Below are positions 47,044 to 59,726 of a stretch of 64,000 nucleotides of DNA, piece after piece. This stretch comes from Aricia agestis. Taxonomy: Eukaryota; Arthropoda; Insecta; Lepidoptera; Lycaenidae. Where the stretch lies: assembly GCF_905147365.1 (NCBI RefSeq), contig NC_056408.1, forward strand, positions 14,570,001 to 14,634,000, read 5' to 3'. The notes beneath the pieces are model-generated. The model was not told the DNA's origin. It searched no databases and worked only from the letters and a program-made list of their open reading frames with translations. The position numbers and the translations under genes were made by a program. Every line of letters begins with the position of its first letter. Position 1 is the first letter of the stretch.

Positions 47044-50000
47044 ATGACTGTCGACGAAGGAATTGATATTTCGCCGACCGGTGACCGTGGTGTACTCAAG
47101 CGAATAATCAAGGAAGGCGAAGGGACAGCAACTCCTGGGATCGGGTGTTCAGTTACCGTACATTATACAGGAACTCTATTGGATGGTACAAAATTCGATT
47201 CAAGCAAAGATAGAAATGAACCCTTTGAATTTCCACTTGGAAAAAGTAAGTTACTCTTACAAGTATTTCGCTGAATTCTACAAATTAATAATTATGAAAA
47301 TATAATTAGGGGTAGTATTATTTATACTTAAAAAAAAAGGATATAAATCCTTTTTTTAAGTATAAAATAAGGGGGCAAACAACCTAATGGGTCATCTGAT
47401 GGAAAGCAGCTACCGTCGCCCACGGACAACATCTCAAGAGCTGCAGGTGTGTTGCCGGCCTTTGAGGGAATACACACTCTTCTTGATGGTTTGCATATCT
47501 ATTAAAGATCATTGTCAAATCAAGCCTTACAACTATGTAATTTATAACTGACTATCTGCCGTCAAATACAAAAGATTTTCCGTTACAATGCAAAAGTGTA
47601 TCTGTGTACAGATAAACTTTTGCATTATGTTCCTCACTCTCAGTAACTCTTCACACTTGAGCCCCTTAACTAACTTTGATAAATTCAGAAAGCAAATACT
47701 TCAGAGTCCTGAGAAAGAGCTCTTAAAATAGTTTCGATCCCTAAAGAAGAATGGTTTACCCCAGCAGTAGGCAACAGGCGGACCGTGATATTGTAATGTA
47801 TTTTATACCAAGTATCAATTAATACATACTCATAGATATGGTATATGTCGCACCTTTAAAGTAATACCGTGACTAAATGAAATCAAATTTTACAGGGGAG
47901 CAAATATTAGAAAATAGTCACGGTTTTTTCTAAATAAAATCTGAGTTCAGGGTTTTTTAAGATATTTAATGGGTTTATATATGATAGATCTCTGTTTATA
48001 TTATGACATGCCATATAAAAAAGTTACATATAATATTTACAGCCTTATTTATTTTGATTTATATTTTTATAGTAACACTTTACCACCAATTTTTTTGTTC
48101 ATTACTGTAAGTGCAACTAATGTTACAAAACAAAAAAACTATTAAAACTTCATAATTTAATATAATTAAAAGTTAAGACAGTATCTTACCGTCTTAACTT
48201 TTAACTATCTTATCCTCTTACATTTTAAAACACTTGACTGAAAGCAGATCAACTGGAAATAGCAATAAAAAAATATATAGTAAAGATCACAGCCTCATTT
48301 CTCTATCCATGAGAGGTAGGTACCTACTTTGAACTAACAAAAGTAATGTTCACTTCCATCACTTAATTTAAGAATAATGAGTTAAACCTACTGGCATGTT
48401 AATAATATTTTTTTAATAATAAAAAAATGTTACACTCTAGAGATAAACCTTATTGGATTAATCTCTAAAAAAATAAAGGCAAATTCTCGATAAATGAACT
48501 ATCTAACACTGAAAGAATTTTTCAAATCAGACCAGTAGTTCCTGAGATTACTACGTTCAAATAAATTACATATTTCACAGACAAATTAGTCCACAAAAAA
48601 TTGACTATGATCCTTTACATGGTCTACGTACTTCTTATCTGTGCCAAGTAACAGAAAAATTGCTCCAGTAGTTTGTGAGATAAGCCCTTTAAAATAATTC
48701 CCTCGCGTTTTTTCCACATTTTTCTCTATTTCTTTGCTCCTATAAGTCATAGCGTGATAAAATATAGCTTTTCTCGATAAATGAACTATCTAACACTGAA
48801 AGATTTTTTTAAATAGGACCAGTAGTTCCCGAGATTAGTGCCTTCAAACAAACAAACAAACTCTTCCGCTTTATAATATCAATTATTAGTATAGATTAAA
48901 TAGCAGTCCCCAACAGACGGTGTGTAACAACCTTGTGACTTTGTAATAAGGTTCAAAGGTGGTACACCGGATCTGTTGTTGCGAATACTTACTCGTAATT
49001 TACAATTCATGTTCATGAATTGTTGTTTCCCACATCCTGTAAAATTATTGTGGTTTTTGTGGCATTTAATCTTATCAAGGTTAAAATAATTTGTTAATTT
49101 AATTTTCTTTAATTTATTTCCTTTCTGTTTTTACTTTTGGCAGTTTAATTTAAAAAAAAATAAGAATATTAGAATATATTTTATCAAGGATAAAGTGGAA
49201 CTGAATTCTATCTTAAATGCATTGCAATGTATTCTTTTAAATTCCATGACTTAAAATTTTGTAATGGAAGGAAAAACACTTTAACAGTTTGTTAGGGTCA
49301 AATTTAGGGTTGGCTGTTAATTTTTGTTTGGTATTGCATTTTTCATGTTTATAATTAAAAAAACATATTTTTTTAGAACAAGTTATAAGAGCGTGGGACA
49401 TTGGTGTAGCTACAATGAAGAAGGGGGAGGTCTGTGTGCTGACTTGTGCACCGGAATATGCTTATGGTGCTCGGGGTTCCCCACCTAAAATACCCCCAAA
49501 CTCTACATTACAGTTTGAAGTAAGTTTATGGTCTCCTTAGTTGTTGTCCTGAATTGAATTATAATTATAATCTGCTTAAGCATAAAAAAAGATAATTCAA
49601 CTCTTATTTGAAAACATGTCGAATGTTATAATATATAATATATATACAGGGTGCAATTAAACCTACCTGCCAAATTTTTTTTGGGGCTTAGGTATCATTA
49701 GGTGAGACCATTAAACCAAAAAAATGGGGTGTTAATTTTTTTACATTAATATATTTTATCCCAAAAAAAATCGATGCACAATGGTCACTACATAAGTTCA
49801 TAATAATTACGATATCGCGCCGCACAGGCACAGCTGATATCCAGAAAGACCGGTCATGCGTATGGGTAAAGCGGGGGTGACGCGCGGGGTAGGGAGGCGG
49901 GAGGCCCGCCGCGCCGGTCGCCGGCGACCGTTTAGTACCACGCGCGTAGTTGTACAGCTAACACCTAATTATTTTGTTCGTCACGGCCCCCCCGGCCCCC

Positions 50001-53000
50001 GCGCTTTAATTAGTGTCTGTTACAATGTAAAATGTGGAGGCATAGGTGGAGGTGCTACATTTTGAGTGGCGAAAGTTTACGCGGAACCCAAAGACTGGAC
50101 GAGCAAGAAAGCCTTCCTCGTCTTCGTAACAGCTGATAGATGATTCTCGAATGCAGCAGCTGTACCCTGAATCTAAATCGCGAAACAATCAAAGACTCGG
50201 ATTATGAACAGTTCGCACTTCTCAACACCTGCACACGCCTAGCCAGCCTCGAAGACATGCCTCTGACGAGGTTAAAAGTGACAAAGTTGTGCTTAACAAA
50301 CTTTCAGTCTTAAAGACAATGTGCAAAACGCGCTAGACTCTGCTTAGAGCAAAACGGATTGCAGTTTGAACTATAACATTGCAACAACCGTTGCAACACG
50401 GCCGAAACGTCGAGAAAAAGTATGTACTCGTAGCATTACTACTTAAATAAGTCGCGTTAAGTCCCGATTAAAAAGTTTCAGTTTGAACTATGTTAAGTGT
50501 AGACAAGATGAAAGTAAATAAGATTAAGAGGTGGGTTGTTTTGATTTTTAATTAGTTGTACTGTGTACTTAAGTTAATCGAATTTTATAAATACGCCTAG
50601 ATGCAAAGGATGTGGTTTAGATTTAATATAAACTTCTAAAGTACTTATTTTTCGTAATTTAAAAGTTTTAATTTTCCATTCTTTTGATGTGTATCAATTA
50701 ATTTTATTCTAAACATACCTGTCTACGTCCTTTACATTTGACGGTCCTAAGTCCGTCAAAGTATGAAGGGAAAATTCGCAACTTTTGATAATAACAAGAA
50801 TGCAGTGACGGATTAGCCCTTAATCAAATTGAGCAATTGCCTAGGGCATCACGTCTGAGGGGGCACCAGAAGAGTAAAGGTTCAAAGACCGAGTCTAGTT
50901 GAGATACGGATAGGGCCCACAGGCATGGATTGCTTAGGGCATCAAGTAGTCTTAATCCGTCACTGCAAGAAGGGCGGGGCGGGGCCGGGCCGCGCATGTG
51001 TCCATATTTTGTGGTGTTTGGTAGGATAACTTTCGGAGGCTATTTCTCAAAATTTTAGTACTGAGTGATTATAAAAGAAGAAATACGTGTATTTTTATTT
51101 TTAACAAGGATCAATATATCCAAATTTGGCAGGAAGGTTAAGAGCGTTTACGTCGTACGCATAATTTCAAGTTTCATGTAATTCAGTGCACTTTTATTCA
51201 CACAGAAGCAAGTGCGACTGTGTGCGTGAGTTGGTTCATTATAGTCAAATCAAAAGATTTTGATCCGTGCGGAATGCGGATGCAATGTCGATGCGAGTCG
51301 ATTTATTATTATTGATTATGATTTACCATTACATTTTAGCATACTATTACTACCAAAGACTTAATAGGTATATACTGTCGTATAGACCACCTGATAACCC
51401 GAAAATGCGTGACCATTTTCGATCTGTCAATGTGTGCGTGTGCTAGTGATGTATATTTTACTATCGATAGTATAGTATTTTGCTATCGATAGCATAGTCC
51501 GTTCGAGTTATTTTACCTGAGTTTCTATAAGAAATAAATAATATGCAACTTTGACAGATTTTATATTTCAAATTAGGTATCATAAATTTTAATTGGCAAA
51601 AAAAGGTGACGATTGAAAAGTAGATACACATTTTTGTTTGGAATTATTTTTCAATCGTCGGATATGTTATGACATGAGGTTCTTATAGGGGTAAATAATA
51701 TACACATAACACATTATAAAGTTACTTATTTATTACTCAGGTAAAATCTATCTGGTAAATCAGCCCTTACATTAAAAGTAAACGTTGAAAGTAAACAACA
51801 CACATAGTATATTATATTTTATTCTTAAATTAAATACATATCATAAAATATCATAATATTTTTTTTACAATTATTTTTAACCGACTTCCAAAAACGAGGA
51901 CGGGTTAGACGTTCGGCTGTGGATATATTTTTTATGTATGTTCAACGATTACTCCGCCGTTTGTGATCCGATTTTCAAATTTTTTCTTTTGTTGTACATT
52001 GTATTGTTCCGAGTAGGTACCATGTTCACAAAAGTGGTGGTCTGGTGATGGAAACCATGAGAAATCGAGGTGACTCCTTGATATTCAAATAGGAACATAT
52101 GGTTATTTTGACTTTATATGATGTATTTTGACAACATTTTTTTAAGCTTTTTGCATTAAATATCAATATAATTAACAATAAGGTTTTAAAATACAAAAAA
52201 AAATCAAAGATTCGGCTAAAAATCAACTATTTCTGTACTCAATCTTCATCATTTTGAAGTCGGTACCAGATATAGCTGAATCTTTAGTCTGCCAGAATAT
52301 TTGAAACTTTTGGAACTGGCACCGACTTCAAAATTATGAAGATTGAGTACAGAAATAGTTGATTTTTAGCCGAATTCGGAAAAAGGCACTATTAGATAGG
52401 AAAAATTATTTAATACTTTTTAGTTCATATAATATGGATGTTATTATTGTTTTTACTTTGGAAGTCGGTTTTAATTTTTTGTTAAAAATAATAATTTCAC
52501 TCTTTTTAGTTTTTTTTTTTAAATCTTTATTTAAATAAAGGGCTTTTGCCATACATGGCATGCCAACCCTTATCGTATCTTATAGGTATGATTAACAATT
52601 AATTAAATATCCTATACAAACGCACTGCCGCATCACTTGCAGGTGAGGATATTATGCTTACATACCAACATAAATCAGTAATACTAACCTTAAATTTATC
52701 AATTAACTCCTTCCTTTCATCCGCACCTTTCACACATCTCTTTTTAGTTACTTACCTAGTAAACCATCGCGTATATATAAGTATAGTACCGTACTATACT
52801 TACGTAGAATAACACACCTGCATATTATTCTACGTATCTTATTAGTTATTACAATTTGGTAACAGTCACACATACAAAATATAATATCAGCTGCAGATAA
52901 TTTTAAACAATACCACAGAATAGATAATAGTACAAGTACATTACATTAAAAATTTTAACGAAGCAACTTACTTCTCAGAAGTAATGTCAAATGTGTGCCT

Positions 53001-56000
53001 TACGCTCTGAAGTTAAGGTTGAATTTGTTATGTTAAATTTTTGTGACATTGGTGACCCTGTCGTGGTAATGATGATGCTGATGATGAATGTAATTTGCAT
53101 AGTAGCATATGCTTTCAGTTCGTAAAACAACGCCTAAACCCCCAAACTTGTATCTATAAGGGATCCGGAGTTCTCTTAGTATCTTCGGAACCATAGTATA
53201 CCTCGGTGCAAAATCTTTCGTTTTGGTAGCATATGCTTAGGATGCTTCTTATAAAACCAACATCACTATATGTTTTCATATAAATTTCGAGGAGTTCCCT
53301 TGATTACTCATGGTTCCCATCATCAGGTCACCACTTTTGTGAAAATGGAACCAAATTGGAGTGAAACCTCATACAACAAAACAAAAATTTCAAAAATCGG
53401 TCCACAAACGGCGGAGTAATCGTTGAACATACACAAATAAAAATTAAAAAAATATATATATCCACACCCGAACATATAACCTCCTCCTTTTTGGAAGTCG
53501 GTTAAAAATGTCCGGCACTGGAAGAAGTGATTGCTACACTTACTGTTAATAATATAAGCTATGAAATTCAGCTTTACTCTTCCTCGAAGGTCAGGTAGAC
53601 CATCGGTATGGATACCTCCTTAAGTAATCGCGACCAAAACTCCATAGTTGTTGGTCGTTCTTTTCTCTGTAGAGGCCACAAACAGGCAAACTTTCAGGTT
53701 TTCTTATAGCTTTCAGCTTTGCAGATAGATATGATTTAGGCATGAAACTAGCACATATTATTCTATTAACTGTACTAAACTTTGGAAGTCGGTCAAAATA
53801 CTGCTATTCAAATACAATTCAAGGTACCTTTTCTGCGTGTTGGTTTTCACATTCATCTTTTTCCGTAATTGTTTCTTCAGTTGATTTACTTTTATATTGC
53901 CTGAAATACAAACAGAAAGCACACAAAACATATTATTTGTAAGACTAAGTAAGTAATTAAATGAAAAAATAAATTGAAGTAAGGATAACAGTGATAATTA
54001 TCGCAACATTTTGGCCTCTCTTGCCTTTTCTAAACTTTCCAAATTTTCTACATTTTTGCGTTTTCTTTTCTTTGCTAAAAACATCTTCATTTTGTTTCCC
54101 ATTATTTCTGTAATGTAATGTATTTTAATAGTAAAATTATTTTCCGCCATAAAAAATACATACATAAAATATATATATTACTTACCAACAAAATAAAATA
54201 TTTTTCTTACCAAAGAACCAAGATTTTTCGATTGCGCTATAAATGTTCACTAGTCTGGTATGCGCGACAAGGGTCAACAAAGGTCATGCGCAGCACGGAG
54301 CGATACGTCCTTCCTTCAGCAAGCCTCGCGGCGGACTACTTTGAATTGCTTTGCGCGCAGCGATTTATAGTAGTTTTAAAATATTTGTAGAAAAAAAATG
54401 ACAAAATATTTGTTGATTTTTAAAAAGTATGTTTTTAATTAAAGTGTTCTTCTATCATATGAAGCTATTATTATATTGAAATAAGTAAGCTAAATAGGTA
54501 AAAATAAGGTTTTAAATTCTTGATATTTCTCATTCTTTGAATTGAAATTTCTTATAGTTATATAACAAAATGAAACATTTTTTTCTACTAACTATTTGCT
54601 TAAAGATCTTGTCAATAGGTTATTATTTTTTTCTAATTAGATCTGTCGCTGGTTCCGTAAATTAAAAGCTTCGAAACTGATACTAAAACGGAATTTAAGA
54701 AAACCTCTGTTAAGGTATAGAGATTTAATGTACAAATACTCTAAAAATCGTATTTTTTTCTCTACTAACTACAAGGACAGTGAAATTTCCTATAAAAATA
54801 AGTAATCAACATTTTTATAAAGATAAGTGGTTGATGACTTATTCAAGTTTGAAAAGTACAATTTTAAGCCAAATTGAGCGTGAACGGCGTAAACGCTCTT
54901 AAATTGCACCCTGTATAATTATGTCCAATATGCCCATGCTAAAAGTTTTCAAACCTGATTTGTAAGCAAAAGCACTGAATAATGTATATTTTTTAAAGGT
55001 TGAAATGATTGATTGGGCTTTAGAAGACCTAAGTCCAAACAAAATGAAAGGTATACTCCGCAACATTATTGAAGAAGGCACAGGGGATTCTAAACCAAAT
55101 GATGGTTCTCAGGTCACAGGTATGTAATATTTCAATGCAGTTGTTATAACTTACGAATTACTTAACTTACTTATATTTTATGCCCAAAAACTTATGAGTA
55201 TTATTTATTGTTTTCAGTTGAGCTAGAGGGAAAACTAAAGGATGGAAAGGTATTCGACAACAGGACAGTCACTTTTACCCTGGGCGATGGACACGAAAGC
55301 AACATTTGTGAAGGAATTGAAAGAGCTCTAGAAAAGTTTTTGCTGAACGAAAAATCTACATTGATCTTGCAACCGAAATATGCTTTCAAATCTAAAGGAA
55401 ATGCGGAATTAGGAGTACCACCTAACTCAGTAGTTGAATACACTGTTAAATTGACAAGCTTCGAGAAAACAAAAGAACTGTGGGCGATGGAGGATGAGGA
55501 GAAGCTAGAGCAAGCGCAAATAGTTAAGGATAAAGGCACTGAGTACTTCAAAGCTAGTAAATTTGATCAAGCTATCAAAAAGTACATGAAAGTATTGAAT
55601 TTCCTGGATGGTAAGACAATGCCATTTTTATCTACCTCTGCATGCTTAATTTTACTACCTATGTGAAAATAACTTATTACTTTGTTCAAATTGAATGCCT
55701 ATTGCAGTGGTACCTAACCTTTTTTAGGGTTCCGTACCCAAAGGGTAAAAACGGAACCCTACTACTAAGACTTCGACACCTGTCCGTCTGTCTGTGTGTC
55801 TCCAGGCTGTAACTCAAAAACTGCTATAGCTAGACTTCTGAAATTTTGTATATCTGTTGCCGCTATAACAACAGATACTAAAAACAAATTATTTAAATAT
55901 TAAAGGGCGGCTCCCATACAACAAACATGATTTTGTTGCTATTTTTTGCTCGATATCAATAACGGCCACACGTAGGCACTTGAAATATTCACGAAATACT

Positions 56001-57527
56001 CAGTTGTATTTGTACTTTCATAATTAATAGTAAAATTTGAATCAATTTATTATTTTATTAATTAAGGCGGGCTCCCAAACAAAAAACACAATTTTCAAGC
56101 CTATGTTTGCTCTATTGTCATTTCATACGGGTATGGGCCACAAACATATTTCAGTCTTGGTGTCGCGGGCCATTATAAAAATTATTTAGGGGATAAAAAT
56201 AACATTATTAAAAAATAGCAATATTATAGTGAAAAAAATATCCACAGCCGAACATATAACCTCCTCGTTTTATGGAAGTCGGTTAAAAAATTCACGACTT
56301 TCACTACATCATCAATTTCCCACTCGTCTAGAAACAGTCTATATTTAACCTCACGCAGGACACTGATAAAATCCCGGTGGGCCGCAGGTTAGTGTAGTTG
56401 GTATATTGTCTTGCCAAGGACATTTAGTTACAATCCAATTAGGCTTAAAAGAGTGGTAACTAACTCATGTAATTAGTCATAATCTTCTTGAGAATATCTA
56501 GGAAACCGTTCATATACTTTTAAAGTACTTTTGACAGAAGAAAGTGTGTTTATTCATCTGTGCCACTTACAGGTTTACTTGAGGACGAAGCATTTGGCAA
56601 GGATGAAAAGAAGTTGTCAAAAGCAAAAGAGCTCACACTCTCAGCACACTTGAATCTCTCTCTGGTGTACCTAAAAACAAAGCCAGAACATTTCTTTGAA
56701 GCAAAAGATCACGCGAATAAGGCATTGAAGGTTGACCCCAATAATGTCAAGGGCCTGTTTAGAAGAGGCCAGGCTTTAGTGGGACTGGGCGAGGCCGATG
56801 AAGCTAAACTAGACTTCCAGAAGGTTCTTGACGCTGAGCCACAGAACAAAGTCAGTATTTTGCATTTGAAACACGACGTAGCATAATATTGAAGCCATCA
56901 TCTTAAAATAGAATGCTCACAAAGTATCATATAATACTCCTATTTTACTATGCAATTCTCTTTTAAACTAATAATTGTAAAGAGAAAATAATATTTGTTT
57001 GTTTGCACCAAATGCACCAAAATTATTGATCTTTTTACAGTGAATTGTAACATGTTACGATTTTTGTATTATAGGCTGCAGCAAATCAGATAATTATCTG
57101 CCGCAACATTATACAAAAGCAAAAACAGAAAGAGAAGCAATTGTTCGCCAACATGTTTGACAAGTTCGCCAAGCACGACAACGAGGTAACAGGTGCATTC
57201 CCTTTAATTTTTAGCCCTTAGATACATCATTTACTCTTTGTTTCTTTTCTTTCTAAATAGTAGCAAACAATGTCGCTGGCAAAATGCTACTTGAATATAA
57301 ATTAAAAAGGTATTATTGTGAATGCTTGCTTATACCTACTTTTTAATTTTTAGGTGGAGAAAGCAAGAGCTAAAGAATTAGACGTAATCGGCGAGAAAGT
57401 AGGCGAATGGGGCAAAGGGGAAGGAGAATGGACAGACGAGCAGCGAACTAGGAAACCGACTGAATTCGAGAAAGAAAATCCTAACATTCTCATGTTAGAC
57501 AAAGATGGACAGTTTCAGAATATGTAA
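47044..57527 (+). CDS. FKBP52/FKBP59-type immunophilin (two FKBP domains plus TPR)
   Basis: Exons 47044-47245, 49377-49519, 54999-55119, 55218-55610, 56573-56850, 57075-57185 and 57354-57527 are all GT-AG and in phase; 473 aa. The first FKBP domain keeps the peptidyl-prolyl isomerase pocket: Y41, F51, D52, R57, F61, V70, I71, W74, Y97 and F114. The second domain (~130-250) has lost most of these, as in vertebrate FKBP52, and is probably structural. Three TPR units follow (from ~265; AHLNLSLVYLK, FRRGQALVGLGEADEAK). Their Lys/Asn/Arg positions suit binding the HSP90 C-terminal EEVD. A charged helix ends the protein. Expected role: cytosolic HSP90 co-chaperone, including client and receptor maturation. 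The ATG has a good context (CCAACATGA). Intron 2 (5.5 kb) is almost all nested transposons, yet the splice sites are intact. Confidence 0.95.
47366..47475 (+). repeat. Fragment of the CAAACGAGCAAACG repeat family
   Basis: GGGGGCAAACAACCTAATGG, then AGAGCTGCAGGTGTGTTGCC, a diverged copy of the head also seen at 37058 and 63415. Intron 1 of the FKBP gene. Confidence 0.55.
48471..48895 (-). repeat. Helitron-like repeat (reverse), doubled
   Basis: Read in reverse it starts TCTATACTAATAATTGATAT and contains two copies of the CTCAGGAACTACTGGT-type segment, as at 650 and 31549. Intron 1 of the FKBP gene. Confidence 0.62.
50803..50965. mobile_element. hAT-like MITE nested in the mariner-like element
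   Basis: Ends CAGTGACGGATTA inverted; eight-base flanks CAAGAATG and CAAGAAGG (50795-50802, 50966-50973) match at seven positions. Confidence 0.8.
51142..54898. mobile_element. piggyBac-like TTAA-inserted element, non-coding
   Basis: GAGCGTTTACG at the left and CGTAAACGCTC at the right are inverted, each bordered by TTAA (51138-51141 and 54899-54902). Uninserted relative 62137-62474 shows the empty site as GGTTTAATTG. The element is 3757 bases but no transposase frame survives. It contains a reverse Helitron piece (53050-53510), an inverted-repeat block (51876-52500) and two TATCGATAG motifs (51463-51486). Confidence 0.78.
55727..56290. repeat. Dispersed repeats in FKBP intron 4
   Basis: GGGTTCCGTACCCAAAGGGT, then AACGGAACCCTA, is the head of a common lepidopteran repeat (55727-55950). 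56224-56288 is the reverse of the AACCGACTTCC...GGATAT head also found at 8856, 25919, 51878 and 53450. Confidence 0.55.
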
Positions 57528-58072
57528 TCTCTGTATGGTATAACAGAACAATACATTCGAGCAATAATTACCAAAAACGTAGCTGTACCTAGGAATTTAC
57601 CTAAAGTGATCCAAGCCGTCATTGGTTTTAAACATTTAATGAAATCTTCATTTATAAATCATTGGTTTTATATTATTTACTTTTTGTTTACTTTCCCTTG
57701 TTTAACAGACTCATCTGAAACTTTATTTTTTATATTTACTTTTAGAACCAGATAACTGATTTTTTAAAATGATTTAGTCTCTCTATTCACGTAGCTCATA
57801 GCTTTTGGACAGAGACGATCTGCGAAGCGATTATGCGGCGATCAAAAAGTTAGCTACAATTTGTATGATATCGAAACAGGTCCACAAAACAATGACATCT
57901 TATAAAACTTACATTCAGCACTGAGGCTGCATATTGCATAACATATACCTCGCCCCTATCGTGGCGCTCATTTTCTCATGCCGCGCATTGCCAGTGTGAT
58001 TTGGCTCTAAGAGGGTAATTGTAAGGGTTATGTATCAGTAGTTAGGGACACACCTGTTTTTAGGGGTGATGC

Positions 58073-58078
58073 AATAAA
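58073..58078 (+). promoter_or_regulatory. Candidate polyadenylation signal of the FKBP gene
   Basis: AATAAA 546 bases after the stop, the first clear one in sense orientation. Confidence 0.35.
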
Positions 58079-58382
58079 GCCAATCTAATAAACAGATTAT
58101 GATGATGTTCAAAAAGTTGCCTTCAATATTTTTTTGTATTATACTGTTAAGGTGTGCAGTTTAGTAACCGTAGATAAAGCTAGTTGGATGCTATGTATTG
58201 TGAGCGTCTTATGATTGGTTCGAATGTAATAAATATTGTGTTATGGAATTTGATAAGCTGGTCTTCTCAAAACTAGATAAATGGTTATTTTTTAAGCCGC
58301 CCATTTCGCTAACTTTTAAAAAACTTTGAGCTTTGCACTCCTTTATATTTCCATATACCATCTCAATTTTTTAGCGTTTTAT

Positions 58383-58703
58383 GGTCACAGCACACATATT
58401 AAACTCGGAAAGGGATCATCACCGTATCGCCAGGCGCCAAGCTAACGTATGCACGTAACCAAAGCGTATCAGTAGCGCCGCGCCTGTACGTCAACTCGGC
58501 TACGGCTAGGCGACGCCTCGCTCACGGCTCGCCGACCGCTGTCCCCTTCCGAGGCGAGGCGATTACGTTACGGTTCCGCTTAGAGTGCGTTGCAGGAGGG
58601 AGTTTCATACTAACAATTATTGAACGGCTCGAAGCGATACGGTGCCGATCCCTTTCGAACCCTTTATCGATACCCTTTCGAAGTTGATATGTGTGCTGTG
58701 ACC
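58383..58703. mobile_element. MITE with GGTCACAGCACACATAT ends
   Basis: GGTCACAGCACACATAT is inverted at the right end, and AAAGGGATC near both ends is also inverted. The interior is rich in CG and GGCGAGG. No certain target duplication. Confidence 0.75.
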
Positions 58704-58913
58704 TTTAGGCGTGTATTGAATCCTGAATGTATTTATAGGCGAAGAAAATGTTATCTTTTTCATTCATTGTAGTCGATAATCGGTATATTAAATAGTTAGA
58801 ACATTCTCTTATTAATGAATTGTGTATGTTTTGACAACTCAATAGTTTGCTGTACGTCTGTATGCCTATGCCGATGTCTAAAACATTAAACACTAATAAA
58901 TAATATTATTAGT

Positions 58914-58970
58914 GGGATAATTATTTATTGATGCACACTCATGTCATGAGTGTGCATCAATAATTATCCC
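58914..58970. mobile_element. 57-base hairpin mini-element
   Basis: GGGATAATTAT...TGATGCACACTCATG is followed by its reverse complement; the arms differ only by a four-base insertion (TTAT). TTAGT occurs just outside on each side, so it may be a very short MITE. Confidence 0.6.
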
Positions 58971-58979
58971 TTTAGTAAC

Positions 58980-59726
58980 CAATAGGGACGGATATAATCG
59001 ACACTATGAGCTATCAGGCACATCAACAATGCCCTAGATTTAAATCTAAACAGCTTACATTAAGCATTTTTCTAGCATACTTCAAGCGAATCTAACAAAA
59101 TTTGTAACAATGACTTCATTAAGTAAGCACTTATAAATAAATAATCTTGTAGCAACTTTTGAGGATCCAAACAACCATTTTGAAGATCCCCAATTGATAC
59201 AACTAAATCCTAATTATGGAGGCATAATACGAGTATATATGTATAAAAGTACTATTTGTATTGTTGTAGTCTAGTTGCTTTTGGAAATAAAGTAATGTGT
59301 GTTATTATATATTGATTTTTAATTGGATCAATTATTTTAATGTCTTAACTTTTAGATTCTTGGACTCTCGCGAAATAAAATACAGATAGGATAAGACAGA
59401 AAAATAGAGTTTATTACAATAATTATTATCAATTAATATTTACGTTTAACCCAAATATGAGTTTTGTACAATGAGTCATAGCTAACAACTTCAATTAAAT
59501 GATATATATAATACTGTCGGAATGCTACCTACGAATTTTTTATGTAAGTAAATATGTACTTTTTTTAGCTTGACATTGACAATTTTTTACTTCAAATTAT
59601 TGTAAGTAATAAAGTAACCTAGCTAAAGTAGACAACAATTAAAAAATACATACTTATATGTATTCACAAAGTTTTTTTTTACTTTTAGAAAACATTTAGT
59701 TATTATTTTACTATGTTAACGCTAAT
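58980..59726. other. AT-rich intergenic, nothing recognised
   Basis: No exon or repeat family could be supported. Confidence 0.4.

Larger units (their letters stand above)
49647..54913 (+). mobile_element. Tc1/mariner-like element with nested insertions
   Basis: It starts CAGGGTGCAATTAAACCTAC after TA and ends GCACCCTG before TA. The short relative at 62137-62474 has the same two ends. About 1.5 kb remains after removing the large insert at 51142-54898. No intact transposase frame is present. It occupies most of FKBP intron 2. Confidence 0.82.

Noticed and set aside
51463..51486. TATCGATAG pair as a DRE-type promoter
   Set aside because: It lies inside a transposon within an intron, with no gene start nearby.
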